NCBI GenBank assembly: GCA_035570055.1
Contig: DATMLM010000085.1
Coordinates: 119,067-183,066 of the forward strand
Direction: 5' to 3'
From: DASRDS01 sp035570055
GTDB taxonomy: Bacteria; Gemmatimonadota; Gemmatimonadetes; Gemmatimonadales; Gemmatimonadaceae
DNA: 64,000 nucleotides
A program made the position numbers and the translations under genes. The notes under the pieces were generated by a model. That model was not told the origin of the DNA. It saw only the letters and a list, made by a program, of their open reading frames with translations, and made no database searches. Shown here piece after piece: positions 45,333 to 53,564 of this stretch (positions within the stretch are counted from its first letter, which is position 1; each line of letters starts with the position of its first letter).

Positions 45333-45997
45333 GCGCGATGCGATGGATGGCCGGGATCACACTCCTCACGGCGTGCTATGACGCCGTTGACCCGGCGCCG
45401 ACTGGACTCGTGAAGCTCATGCCCGCGGACACCGTGAGCGTGGCGGACGGGGTGTCGCTCATCGGTATCACGGCCACCGTCGATCGTCGGCTCCCCAAGT
45501 CGCTCTGGAACGTCACGTTCACGACGACGCTCGGAGTGTTCAGCGTCAACGGCACCTCGACCGCTACCGTGGCGGCCGACACCACTGGCACTGCCGTGGT
45601 GTATCTCCGCGCGCCACGTGATTCGGGCACGGCCACCATCACGGCGACCACGGATACCGTGGTGCTGAGCCGTGCCGTGCACTACGCGCCGGCTGCGCCG
45701 GAGCGCATCCTCCTCGTCCCGTCGGCCTACAGCGCGGCCGCGGCGACCGGCACTGTGCAGATTGCCGCGCAGCTGCTCCGCGATACGGGCTTCGTGAGCG
45801 CTGGTGTGGTACTCAAGTTCACGGCGAGCGTCGGGACGGTCGGCACCCTGTCGGCGCCAAGCGATAGCACCGGTACGGTCATGACGGTCTATACGGCGCC
45901 GGCCGATAGCTCGTTCAGGGGAACCGCGACGATAGCGGCGACCGTGGTCGGATTACCGGGCGTCACCGACACGACCAACATCGCTATCGTGCCGTAG
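45329..45997 (+). CDS. lipoprotein with invasin-like Ig repeats
   Basis: From a GTG overlapping the previous stop, the N-terminus reads MSAMRWMAGITLLTAC, a lipoprotein signal with the lipobox LTAC and acylated Cys16. An ATG at 45338 would keep the lipobox. The rest is two bacterial Ig-like (Big_1, invasin-type) units rich in Thr, Val and Ala: VSLIGITATVDRR...GTATITATTDT and VQIAAQLLRDT...GTATIAATVVG. Such domains act as spacers or adhesins on the cell surface. It ends in a 14-bp convergent overlap with aroE. Confidence 0.72.
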   Translation: MSAMRWMAGITLLTACYDAVDPAPTGLVKLMPADTVSVADGVSLIGITATVDRRLPKSLWNVTFTTTLGVFSVNGTSTATVAADTTGTAVVYLRAPRDSGTATITATTDTVVLSRAVHYAPAAPERILLVPSAYSAAAATGTVQIAAQLLRDTGFVSAGVVLKFTASVGTVGTLSAPSDSTGTVMTVYTAPADSSFRGTATIAATVVGLPGVTDTTNIAIVP

Positions 45998-46766
45998 CCC
46001 TGACCGCGCGGCGCATCGCGTCGCGGTCCGGTTCGACACCGAACCACCGGTCGAACGCGAGCGCCCCCTGCTCGATCAGCATCGGGAGCCCATCGATGGC
46101 CCGGTGGCCCGCCGCGCGAGCGGCTCGGACCCAGGCGGTCTCGTCAGGTCCGTAGACGAGATCGATCACGTCGGCCGCTGGTGGGAGGTGTGCGACGTCG
46201 ATCGGCTGTGATACGCCGTCGAGGCCGATCGATGTCGCGTTCACGACGAGCGTCGCGCCTTCCACGGCCTCGGTTATCGTGCCGACGGCTTGTGCGCCGA
46301 ACCGTCCCGCGAGGATTGCCGCTCGCTCGGCGCTGCGGTTCCATACGCTCACGTGAACTAGCGGCCACTCCACCATGGCCGCCAACACGGCCGCGGCTGC
46401 ACCACCGGCTCCGAAAAGCGCCACGCGGCCACCCGGTGCGACAGGCGCATTGCACGCGGCGGCAAAGCCGCCAACGTCTGTATTGTCGCCCACGAGTTGG
46501 CCGCCGTCGGTCCAAAACACGTTGATCGCGCCAACGCGCTCGGCCACTGGCGTGAGGCGGCTGCAGAGTCGGGTCGCGTTTTCCTTGTGTGGGACGGTCA
46601 CGTTGCCCGCGGCACCTTCGGCGACCAGTTGCCGCAGCGTCTCCGTCAGCGCCTCCGGGGTGACATCGAGAGCGGTGTACGCGACATCGAGGCCAGCCGC
46701 GCGAAGGGCCGCGGACTGGAAGCGTGGCGAGAGTGAGTGCGCGACCGGGTGCCCGAGCAGCACCAA
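45984..46766 (-). CDS. aroE: shikimate dehydrogenase
   Basis: AroE reduces 3-dehydroshikimate with NADPH in aromatic amino acid synthesis. The 260 residues include LGHPVAHSLSPRFQ (shikimate site), VTVPHKENA with the catalytic Lys, GDNTDVGGF with the catalytic Asp, and the NADP loop LFGAGGAAAAV followed by WNRSAERA. A TTG at 46766 is the first conventional start, but it truncates the first beta strand. A CTG at 46781, overlapping the upstream stop as CTGA, would add RPTRL and fits the family better. Confidence 0.92.
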   Translation of the reverse strand: MVLLGHPVAHSLSPRFQSAALRAAGLDVAYTALDVTPEALTETLRQLVAEGAAGNVTVPHKENATRLCSRLTPVAERVGAINVFWTDGGQLVGDNTDVGGFAAACNAPVAPGGRVALFGAGGAAAAVLAAMVEWPLVHVSVWNRSAERAAILAGRFGAQAVGTITEAVEGATLVVNATSIGLDGVSQPIDVAHLPPAADVIDLVYGPDETAWVRAARAAGHRAIDGLPMLIEQGALAFDRWFGVEPDRDAMRRAVRATAR

Positions 46767-46777
46767 CCGCGTGGGCC

Positions 46778-47239
46778 TCAGCGCGTGCGCTCCGCGGCGA
46801 CGCGGTCGATGACCTTGCGGATAGCGGCTTCGAGCTCGTCGAACGTCGTGCGATAGGTCTCGAGATCGCCGCCGAACGGGTCGCTGATCGGCCGGTCGTC
46901 GGCGCCGTGCGAGGCGTACGACGAGAGCAAAAAGGTCTTGCCGGCGCCGCCCATGCCTTCGACCTGGTCGCGATGGTGCGGCCCCATCGTGAGAATCAGG
47001 TCCTGCGATTCGACGAGCGTGGGCGTGATCGTCCGGGAGCGGTGCTCATTGAGATCGAGCTGGCGCTCGAGACCCACGAGCAGCGAGCCGTCCGATGCGG
47101 GCTGACCGTCCCAGGCGCTCGTGCCGGCGCTCTCGAGATGTAAGTCGTCGAGCGCGCGCTCGTGGGCGATACGCCGAGCGATCGCCGCGGCCATTGGACT
47201 CCGACATGTATTGCCCGTGCACACGAACAGGATCTTCAT
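46778..47239 (-). CDS. low-molecular-weight phosphatase, YwlE-like
   Basis: This 153-residue phosphatase has the P-loop VCTGNTCRSP with nucleophile Cys7 and Arg13, and general acid Asp120 in SDPFGGD. The residue at position 11 is Thr, as in Bacillus YwlE, where it favours phospho-arginine; classical tyrosine phosphatases have a bulkier residue such as Ile. A protein-arginine phosphatase is therefore a reasonable guess. It lies next to a Sua5/TsaC gene as ywlE does in Bacillus. No McsB-type arginine kinase is in the window. Confidence 0.88.
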   Translation of the reverse strand: MKILFVCTGNTCRSPMAAAIARRIAHERALDDLHLESAGTSAWDGQPASDGSLLVGLERQLDLNEHRSRTITPTLVESQDLILTMGPHHRDQVEGMGGAGKTFLLSSYASHGADDRPISDPFGGDLETYRTTFDELEAAIRKVIDRVAAERTR

Positions 47240-47904
47240 GCGTCACCAATCAAGTCGGGTACGCTCTCCCGCAGCGTCGCGGCCGCGATGGCGCCCGGAC
47301 GGATAACCCGCGGATGTCGTCCCGTACAATCCACCACCGTTGAGGCTAAAGAGCTCTGCAAATGTCCGCCGTCCAACACTCGGAGCACGCCACGCGCCAT
47401 TGCGTCGCTCCACTCCTTAACAATCTCGACGGCCGAAGCGGCGGGGGGAACCCCCGGGCGGTTCGCGCTCGTCGACGTGATCGGCTCGCCGATCGCGGCG
47501 ATGAGGCGAGTGAGACCCCGGTGCGGCGTCCATCGCACGGCCACGCCGCCTTCCGGACCGCGAAGGCGATCGGGCACCCGGTGCTCGCCGCCCGGTAAGA
47601 CCAGCGTGAGCGGTCCCGGCCAGTGTCGGGCCGCGAGCGCGGAGGCGGGCTGGGTGAGTCGCAAGCCGAGGTGCTTGATCATGTCGCTGCCGCTGATCAG
47701 GAGCAGGAATGGCTTGCCCGGCGCGCGGCCCTTGAGTCGCACGAGCGCGTCGACGCCCGCTTGGTCGGCGGTGCCGCCGAACCCATAGACGGTCTCCGTG
47801 GGATAGGCGATGATCCCGCCCGCGGCGAGATGGGCAATCGTTCCCGCGAGCGACGCCTCGACTTCTTCGGGCGACCAGAACGGGACGGCGCGTGGCTCAC
47901 TCAC
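47236..47904 (-). CDS. tsaC: L-threonylcarbamoyladenylate synthase (Sua5/YrdC family)
   Basis: It makes threonylcarbamoyl-AMP from Thr, bicarbonate and ATP for the t6A tRNA modification. The 222-residue protein has the YrdC core: GGIIAYPTETVYGFGG near the N-terminus, the RLKGRAPGKPFLLL block, PGPLTLVLPG, and TSTSANRPG in the later active-site region. It is longer than a minimal TsaC and shorter than a Sua5 with the extra C-terminal domain. Start is GTG, overlapping ispD by 8 bp. Confidence 0.94.
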   Translation of the reverse strand: MSEPRAVPFWSPEEVEASLAGTIAHLAAGGIIAYPTETVYGFGGTADQAGVDALVRLKGRAPGKPFLLLISGSDMIKHLGLRLTQPASALAARHWPGPLTLVLPGGEHRVPDRLRGPEGGVAVRWTPHRGLTRLIAAIGEPITSTSANRPGVPPAASAVEIVKEWSDAMARGVLRVLDGGHLQSSLASTVVDCTGRHPRVIRPGAIAAATLRESVPDLIGDA

Positions 47905-48586
47905 TGAGCTGAGCCAGTGCGTCGGCGCGGGCGAAATCCGGTTCCTCGGTCACCTTCATCGCCCGCTCGCTGCCTTTTACAACAACGACGGGAATGCCGA
48001 GCGCTTCGCAGAGCGCGGCGTCGTCGGTTGCTTTGAGCCCTCTCGCACGGGCAGCCGCGTGGGCCTGCACGAGGACACCACGCGGGAATGCTTGGGGAGT
48101 TTGCGCGCGCCAGAGCCGCTCGCGTGGCACCGTGCGAACGACGCGTCCATCGGCGTCGACTTCCTTGAGGGTGTCGACGACGGGCAGCGCCGCGATGGCG
48201 GCTTGACCTCGTCGCGCCTCGGCGATCACGCGGGAGACAACGCTATCCGGCACCAGCGGCCGTGCGGCGTCGTGGACGACGATGACACTGGCGGCGGCCG
48301 GGAGATCTTCCAGGCCGTTCGAGACGGAGTCCTGGCGGGTGGCGCCGCCGACCGAGAGCAAGAGGCGCTCGGTATCCGATTGGAAGAGCCACGGCGGCGG
48401 GTCACCAATGATCGCGCGCGGGAGCACGCAGACGACCATCGCGACGTCGGGGCGTGCGTGGAAGAGCTGCACGCTGTGCAGCAGCATCGGCTTGCCGGCG
48501 ACCCAACGGAATTGTTTGAGCTCCGCGCCGCCGACGCGCGAGCCGGTTCCGGCCGCGACAATGACAACCCCGACATCTCGTGTCAC
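47897..48586 (-). CDS. ispD: 2-C-methyl-D-erythritol 4-phosphate cytidylyltransferase
   Basis: IspD activates MEP with CTP in the non-mevalonate isoprenoid pathway. It has 229 residues. The nucleotide loop VIVAAGTGSRVGGAELKQF carries the catalytic Arg and Lys; it reads AELKQ where most members have PKQ. VHDAARPLV and the ATDDAALCE block are intact. Start is GTG 48586, overlapping the radA stop (GTGA); the upstream frame is inside radA. ispF is not adjacent. Confidence 0.93.
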   Translation of the reverse strand: MTRDVGVVIVAAGTGSRVGGAELKQFRWVAGKPMLLHSVQLFHARPDVAMVVCVLPRAIIGDPPPWLFQSDTERLLLSVGGATRQDSVSNGLEDLPAAASVIVVHDAARPLVPDSVVSRVIAEARRGQAAIAALPVVDTLKEVDADGRVVRTVPRERLWRAQTPQAFPRGVLVQAHAAARARGLKATDDAALCEALGIPVVVVKGSERAMKVTEEPDFARADALAQLSE

Positions 48587-49938
48587 GCGAACAGCCGCTG
48601 GAATAGGACGTGAATCGTTGGAACGCCGATCGCGGTGATCCCCGGAACGGTTCGCGACGGGACCGCGCGCTCGGCGACGAACGCGCGCGTGCATCCCATC
48701 TTCACCGCCTCGGCCATCCGCCGTTCGATCTGCGACACGGGCCGGACTTCGCCGCCGAGTCCGACCTCGCCGATGAAAATTGCATCGCTCGGAAGGGATC
48801 GGTCGCAGACGCTGGACGCGAGCGCCGCGGCGACGGCGAGGTCGCCCGCCGGCTCGATCAAGCGCATCCCGCCGACCACGTTCACGAAGACGTCGAGCAT
48901 CGCGAACGACAGGCCGGCGCGCTTGTCGAGGACCGCGAGGAGCAGCGCTAAGCGACGGCCATCCAAGCCCGTCGAGACCCGCTGCGGCGTGCCGAAGCCT
49001 GCTTTGGCGGCCAAGGCTTGGATCTCGATCAGCACCGGCCGCGTGCCCTCGATGAGCGCCGTGACCGCGGTGCCCGAGGCGCTCGACTGGCGGTCGCCGA
49101 GAAACAATTCCGAAGGGTTCGCGACGCCAGACAGCCCCGCTTCTGTCATGCGGAACACGCCGATCTCATCGACGCCGCCGAAGCGGTTCTTGGTGGCACG
49201 CAGGATACGGTGGTCGAGTGTCGTCTCGCCTTCGAAATACAGGACCGTGTCGACGATATGTTCGAGCGTCTTGGGGCCCGCGATCCCCCCGCCCTTCGTC
49301 ACGTGGCCCACGACGACTACGGCCGTGCCGGTTTCTTTGGCAAAGCGCATGAGGCGCGCCGCACATTCTCTCACTTGACCGACGTTGCCCGGTGCGCCCT
49401 CGAGATCGGACGAATACAGCGTCTGGATCGAGTCGACGATCAGGACGCCGCCTGCGTCTTCGCGTACGGACGACAGGACATTCTCCAGGCTCGTCTCGGC
49501 TAACATGCGCACATCAACCGCGGATCCGCCCAGGCGATCGGCGCGCAGCTTGACTTGTGGCGGGGATTCCTCGCCCGACACATACAGGACCCGACCATCG
49601 CGTTCGGTGAGCTTCGCGGCGACTTGGAGGAGCAGCGTCGACTTGCCTATGCCGGGTTCTCCGCCCACAAGGACCATGGAGCCGGGGACGATGCCGCCGC
49701 CGAGTACGAAATCGAATTCGTCGAGGCCCGTCGTCCAGCGCTCCGTCTGGGCCGCGGTGACATCACGGAGCGGGCGGGCTGTACGGGCGACGCCGGTATG
49801 GGTGCGAGCGGGCTTCGCGGCAACCGGCTCCTCGGCGAGCGTATTCCATTCGCCGCACGCCTCGCATCGCCCGCCCCACTTGGCGCTCTCGGCGCCGCAC
49901 TCGCTGCAGCGATAGACAGTCTTGAGCTTACTGCTCAC
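48583..49938 (-). CDS. radA: DNA repair protein RadA
   Basis: RadA (Sms) helps process recombination intermediates. The 451 residues comprise a zinc finger (Cys11/14/25/28, RCSECGAES...RCEACGEW), a RecA-like ATPase with Walker A GGEPGIGKST (92-101), the RadA-specific KNRFG motif, and a Lon-protease-like C-terminal domain (FVNVVGGMRLIEPAGDLAVA). It overlaps dnaB by 11 bp, linking replication and repair. Confidence 0.96.
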   Translation of the reverse strand: MSSKLKTVYRCSECGAESAKWGGRCEACGEWNTLAEEPVAAKPARTHTGVARTARPLRDVTAAQTERWTTGLDEFDFVLGGGIVPGSMVLVGGEPGIGKSTLLLQVAAKLTERDGRVLYVSGEESPPQVKLRADRLGGSAVDVRMLAETSLENVLSSVREDAGGVLIVDSIQTLYSSDLEGAPGNVGQVRECAARLMRFAKETGTAVVVVGHVTKGGGIAGPKTLEHIVDTVLYFEGETTLDHRILRATKNRFGGVDEIGVFRMTEAGLSGVANPSELFLGDRQSSASGTAVTALIEGTRPVLIEIQALAAKAGFGTPQRVSTGLDGRRLALLLAVLDKRAGLSFAMLDVFVNVVGGMRLIEPAGDLAVAAALASSVCDRSLPSDAIFIGEVGLGGEVRPVSQIERRMAEAVKMGCTRAFVAERAVPSRTVPGITAIGVPTIHVLFQRLFA

Positions 49939-51316
49939 GAGCCGTCTTGCTTTCGAACGTGGTGAAACTCTTGCGGAAGTACAGGTTCACCGTACCGATC
50001 GGCCCATTGCGTTGCTTGCCGATGATCAGCTCGGCCGTCCCTTCGAGCGAATTCCCGGCCTCGTCCTTGAGGACGCCGTAGACTTCCGGGCGATAGATGA
50101 ACAACACCAGATCGGCGTCCTGCTCGATCGCGCCGGACTCGCGGAGGTCGGAGAGCTGCGGGCGTTTCCCCTCTGCCCCGCGCTGCTCGGGCGCGCGGGA
50201 GAGCTGGGAGAGCGCGATGACGGGTACGTCGAGCTCCTTGGCGAGTCCCTTGAGCGACCGCGAGATCTCGCTGATCTCCTGCTGCCGGTTTTCGGCGGAC
50301 GGGCCGCGGATGAGCTGCAGGTAGTCCACGACGATCAGCTTGATGTCGTTGTCGACCTTGAGGCGCCGCGCGCGCGAGCGCATCTCCAGAAGCGAGATCC
50401 CGGCAGAGTCATCGATGAAGATCGGCGCGGGGCTCAAGACCCCCGCCGCGCGGGCCAGTCGGGCATAGTGCTCGTTGTTGAGCATCGACTTGCGCACGAG
50501 CTGGGCGTCGATCCGCGCTTCGCTCGTCAAGAACCGTTGGACGAGCGAGTCTTTGCTCATCTCCAACGAGAAGAACGCGACCGCCATGTTCTGCTCGATG
50601 CCGACGTGCTGCGTGATGTTGAGCACGAGCGACGTCTTGCCCATCGCGGGCCGCGCCGCGACGATGATGAGATCGGCGCGTTGGAAGCCGGCCGTCAACG
50701 AGTCCAGGTCCGGGAATCCGGAGGAGATCCCCGTGAGCGCTCCGCCGAGCTTTTGTTGCTCCTCGATGCGCTCGATGGCGGGCCAGACGAGCTCCTTAAT
50801 GCGAAAGAAGCCCGTCGTTCCGCGGCTCTGGCTGAGTTGGAGCACCCGGTGCTCCGCTTCATCCAGGAGATCGGCGGCGCCCACGTGGCCGTTGTACGCC
50901 TCACGGGCGATCGACTCCGACACTTCGATCAGGTGGCGCAGCATCGCCTTTTCCTTGACGATGCGCGCGTGATACTCGATGTTCGCCGCCGTCGGGATGT
51001 AGTCGATGAGCTCCGCGATGTACTCTTTCCCGCCGCTGGACTTGAGCTCATCGCGCCGTTCGAGCTCGTCGCCGAGCGTGAACGGATCGACTACGGCGCC
51101 GCGCTCGACGATCGCGACCATCGCGCGATACAGGCGACGGTGGCCTTCCTGATAGAACATGGTATCGTCCAACAGCTCGGACGCGCGCATGATCGCGTCC
51201 GTTTCCATCATCATCGCCGCCAGCACCGCTCGTTCCGCATCCAGGGAGTACGGGGGGTGCCGGTCGGCGACCGGGTCACGCTCCGTCACCGGTGCGATCG
51301 AGGATCCGGCGGGCAT
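49928..51316 (-). CDS. dnaB: replicative DNA helicase DnaB
   Basis: DnaB is the hexameric 5'-3' helicase of the replication fork. The 462-residue protein has the N-terminal DnaB domain (SLDAERAVLAAMM), a linker, and a RecA-like domain with Walker A AARPAMGKTSL, FFSLEMSKDSL, Walker B IVVDYLQLI and the arginine-finger region near the C-terminus. No intein interrupts it. It overlaps the udg frame by about 40 bp at its N-terminus, which suggests that the true start may be a later codon. Confidence 0.95.
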   Translation of the reverse strand: MPAGSSIAPVTERDPVADRHPPYSLDAERAVLAAMMMETDAIMRASELLDDTMFYQEGHRRLYRAMVAIVERGAVVDPFTLGDELERRDELKSSGGKEYIAELIDYIPTAANIEYHARIVKEKAMLRHLIEVSESIAREAYNGHVGAADLLDEAEHRVLQLSQSRGTTGFFRIKELVWPAIERIEEQQKLGGALTGISSGFPDLDSLTAGFQRADLIIVAARPAMGKTSLVLNITQHVGIEQNMAVAFFSLEMSKDSLVQRFLTSEARIDAQLVRKSMLNNEHYARLARAAGVLSPAPIFIDDSAGISLLEMRSRARRLKVDNDIKLIVVDYLQLIRGPSAENRQQEISEISRSLKGLAKELDVPVIALSQLSRAPEQRGAEGKRPQLSDLRESGAIEQDADLVLFIYRPEVYGVLKDEAGNSLEGTAELIIGKQRNGPIGTVNLYFRKSFTTFESKTAREQ

Positions 51317-52130
51317 GTTGGACGTCGTCCCAGGTGGGGCGCTTCCAGGCAGGATTGCGCAGGAGCGCGGCGGGGTGGTACGTGACGATCAGCGGAACTC
51401 CGTAGTACCGGTGCAGAGTACCACGCAGTTTGCCGATGGACAACTTCGTTTCCAGTAGCGTTTGCGCGGCGAACGTCCCAAACGCCAGAATCACGCGCGG
51501 GCGGATCAGCTCGATCTGGCGCACGAGATATGGGCTGCAGGCCGTGACCTCGTCCGGCAAGGGATTCCGGTTCAGTGGCGGCCGGTGTTTCAACACGTTG
51601 CAGATGAACACGTCCTCGCGCTTCAAATCAATCGCCGCGAGGATTTTGGTCAGTAACTGGCCCGCTTTGCCAACGAACGGTCGGCCCGACAGATCTTCTT
51701 GCTCGCCCGGGGCCTCGCCGACACACACCAGCTGGGCGTTCGGGCTTCCCTCGCCTGGGACGCAATTCGTGGCCGTCGACCACAGCGCGCACCGCTTGCA
51801 CGCTGTCGCGTGCGCGGCGACGGCCTCGAGGCTGTCGAGGCTCGCCATCGGTCCGCCGAACAGGTCGGCGCCGGATTTTCCCACGACTATGGGAGCCAAG
51901 CTACCTGCGTCAGCGACCACAGGCGGCGGTGGCTCGGGGACACGCTCGGCGACACGCTCGGGGACATGCTCGGGGACATGCTCGGCCACTGGGGCATTGA
52001 GCCAATTTTTTGCTCCGACTATGCGCATTACATCCTCGACCTTCAGGTCGTCGAGGACGAGCTCGCGCTCGCCGGCCTCGCGGCGCTGCTCGAGGTACCG
52101 GCGAAGGAGATCCGATGTGTTATCGGGCAC
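51276..52130 (-). CDS. uracil-DNA glycosylase, family 4/5-like, altered cluster ligand
   Basis: It removes uracil from DNA. The 284-residue protein starts VPDNTSDLLRRYLEQRR at a GTG that overlaps the coaBC stop by 11 bp. The catalytic motif is GEAPGEQEDLSGRPFVGKAG, and the second motif is VTYHPAALLRNP. Two cluster cysteines (Cys111, Cys114) and Cys198 in VTACSPYL are present, but the usual KCRPP is KHRPP (His182), so one [4Fe-4S] ligand seems changed to His, with Cys177 nearby. Residues 50-70 are a repetitive EHVPERVAERVPEPPPP linker. Confidence 0.88.
   Translation of the reverse strand: MPDNTSDLLRRYLEQRREAGERELVLDDLKVEDVMRIVGAKNWLNAPVAEHVPEHVPERVAERVPEPPPPVVADAGSLAPIVVGKSGADLFGGPMASLDSLEAVAAHATACKRCALWSTATNCVPGEGSPNAQLVCVGEAPGEQEDLSGRPFVGKAGQLLTKILAAIDLKREDVFICNVLKHRPPLNRNPLPDEVTACSPYLVRQIELIRPRVILAFGTFAAQTLLETKLSIGKLRGTLHRYYGVPLIVTYHPAALLRNPAWKRPTWDDVQHARRILDRTGDGA
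51939..51986 (-). repeat. four 12-bp tandem repeats in the udg linker
   Basis: Four in-frame 12-bp units of the form GACAYGCTCGGS follow each other without gaps. On the coding strand they encode the alternating Glu-His-Val-Pro / Glu-Arg-Val repeats in the glycosylase linker. As a multiple of three they can expand or contract without breaking the frame. Confidence 0.8.
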
Positions 52131-53328
52131 GCAGCAACCCTTCGATGCGATCGAGAATGGCGTCGGCCACGTCGGACTTCGCCAGCAGCGGGAGCGCCTC
52201 GTCAGGCGTGCCGTTGCCGAAGACCAACGTGACGCGGTTCGTGTCGACGCCGAACCCGGCGCCGGGTTCCGTGGCGTCGTTGACGACGACGAGGTCCAAC
52301 GACTTGCGCCGCAGTTTCTCCCGCCCGCCCGCGACAGCTGCTTCAGTCTCCAGCGCAAAACCAACAACGATGGCTGCTGGATTTCTGAATTCTTGCGTGC
52401 TGACCAGTATATCGTCGGTTGGCTCGAGCACGATCGACGAGGGCGCCGACGATTTCTTGATTTTCTGCTCGGCCACCGTCGCCGGCCGGAAGTCCGCGGG
52501 GGCCGCAGCCATGATCAGCACATCCGCATCACGCAGATGCGCCGCGACAGCATCCCGCATCTCGGCCGCGGTTTCGACGTCGATGATGGAGGCTCCGACT
52601 GGCGGCTCGACCGATAGGGGCCCCGCGATGAGCGTGACGTCGGCACCACGGCGCCACGCCGCGGCGGCAAGCGCGACCCCCATTTTCCCGCTGCTGCGAT
52701 TCGAGATAAATCGGACCGGGTCGATTGGCTCGCGCGTGGATCCGGCGGTGACAACGATGCGCCGGCCGCGCAGCACCCCGTCCGCGTCGAGGAGGCGGCC
52801 GATGTGGGCGAAGATCGTCTCGGGCTCCGGCATCCTTCCCGGCCCAGAGCCCTCGCCAACCGCCAGCGGACCCACGTCGGGATCCAAGACCCGGTAGCCG
52901 ATGGATCGGAGGTGCGCGACGTTCAGCGTGGTTTGAGGGTGCGACCACATCCGATCGTTCATCGCGGGAACGAGCAGAACCGGCGCATCGGCGGCCAGCA
53001 GTATCGCCGTCAGGAGGTCATCGGCACGGCCTACGGCCGCGCGCGCGAGAAAATCAGCCGTGGCTGGCGCGACGACGATCGCGTGGGCAGAGCGGGCCAA
53101 TTTTATGTGGTCGAGCGCGTGGCCGGCGGCGATCAGGTGGGTCGAGACGGGTCGTCCGGTGACCGCCTCGAACGTGACGGGGCCGACGAAGTCCTGCGAG
53201 GCCCGCGTTTGGACGACGTCGACCTCGGCGCCAGCCTGCGTCAGCGCACGCGCGAGGGCGACGGACTTGTAGCACGCGATGCCCCCCGTGACGCCGAGGA
53301 GTACCCGGCGTTGCGCGAATGGCCGCAC
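52120..53328 (-). CDS. coaBC: bifunctional phosphopantothenoylcysteine decarboxylase/synthetase
   Basis: CoaBC joins cysteine to phosphopantothenate and decarboxylates it in CoA synthesis. It has 402 residues. The CoaC half shows GVTGGIACYKS, active-site His74 (HALDHIKLAR) and the FMN motif PAMNDRMW. The clamp reads LAVGEGSGPGRM, with Val157 at the place where many members have Cys (ACG...GRM). The CoaB half shows VTAGSTREPIDPVRFISNRSSGKMG and AAAPADFRP. It follows rpoZ after 24 bp. Confidence 0.94.
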   Translation of the reverse strand: MRPFAQRRVLLGVTGGIACYKSVALARALTQAGAEVDVVQTRASQDFVGPVTFEAVTGRPVSTHLIAAGHALDHIKLARSAHAIVVAPATADFLARAAVGRADDLLTAILLAADAPVLLVPAMNDRMWSHPQTTLNVAHLRSIGYRVLDPDVGPLAVGEGSGPGRMPEPETIFAHIGRLLDADGVLRGRRIVVTAGSTREPIDPVRFISNRSSGKMGVALAAAAWRRGADVTLIAGPLSVEPPVGASIIDVETAAEMRDAVAAHLRDADVLIMAAAPADFRPATVAEQKIKKSSAPSSIVLEPTDDILVSTQEFRNPAAIVVGFALETEAAVAGGREKLRRKSLDLVVVNDATEPGAGFGVDTNRVTLVFGNGTPDEALPLLAKSDVADAILDRIEGLLRAR

Positions 53329-53352
53329 GGCGGGGCCGCCCCGAGGCCCGCG

Positions 53353-53562
53353 TTAGTCGGCGCGGCGCCGTGGCACGACGCGATACTCGATCGTGCCGGT
53401 CGCCAGCTCTTCGAGTGCGCGCGTCGTCAGCTTCTTCTCGCGCGTCGATGACCGATCGCGCGGAAACTCGTTGAGCCCGCGCGCGTACTTCGCCGCCACG
53501 AGGACGCCGAGGTACTTGTTCGTCGCGTGCTGCGCCACTTCCCCTGGTGTGAATACCCGCAT
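53353..53562 (-). CDS. rpoZ: RNA polymerase omega subunit
   Basis: Omega aids assembly of RNA polymerase around beta-prime. The 69-residue protein has the conserved core NKYLGVLVAAKYARGLNE (usually ...RRAR.L...) and the C-terminal KLTTRALEELATGTIEYRVV. The order gmk-rpoZ-coaBC is widely conserved. Start is ATG 53562, 2 bp after the gmk stop. Confidence 0.93.
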   Translation of the reverse strand: MRVFTPGEVAQHATNKYLGVLVAAKYARGLNEFPRDRSSTREKKLTTRALEELATGTIEYRVVPRRRAD

Positions 53563-53564
53563 AT

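Noticed and set aside
49922..51385. 487-codon plus-strand frame
   Set aside because: It is a shadow of dnaB on the other strand, with low-complexity charged sequence.
51939..51986. Short tandem repeats as a possible CRISPR array
   Set aside because: The units are 12 bp with no spacers and are in frame inside a coding region.
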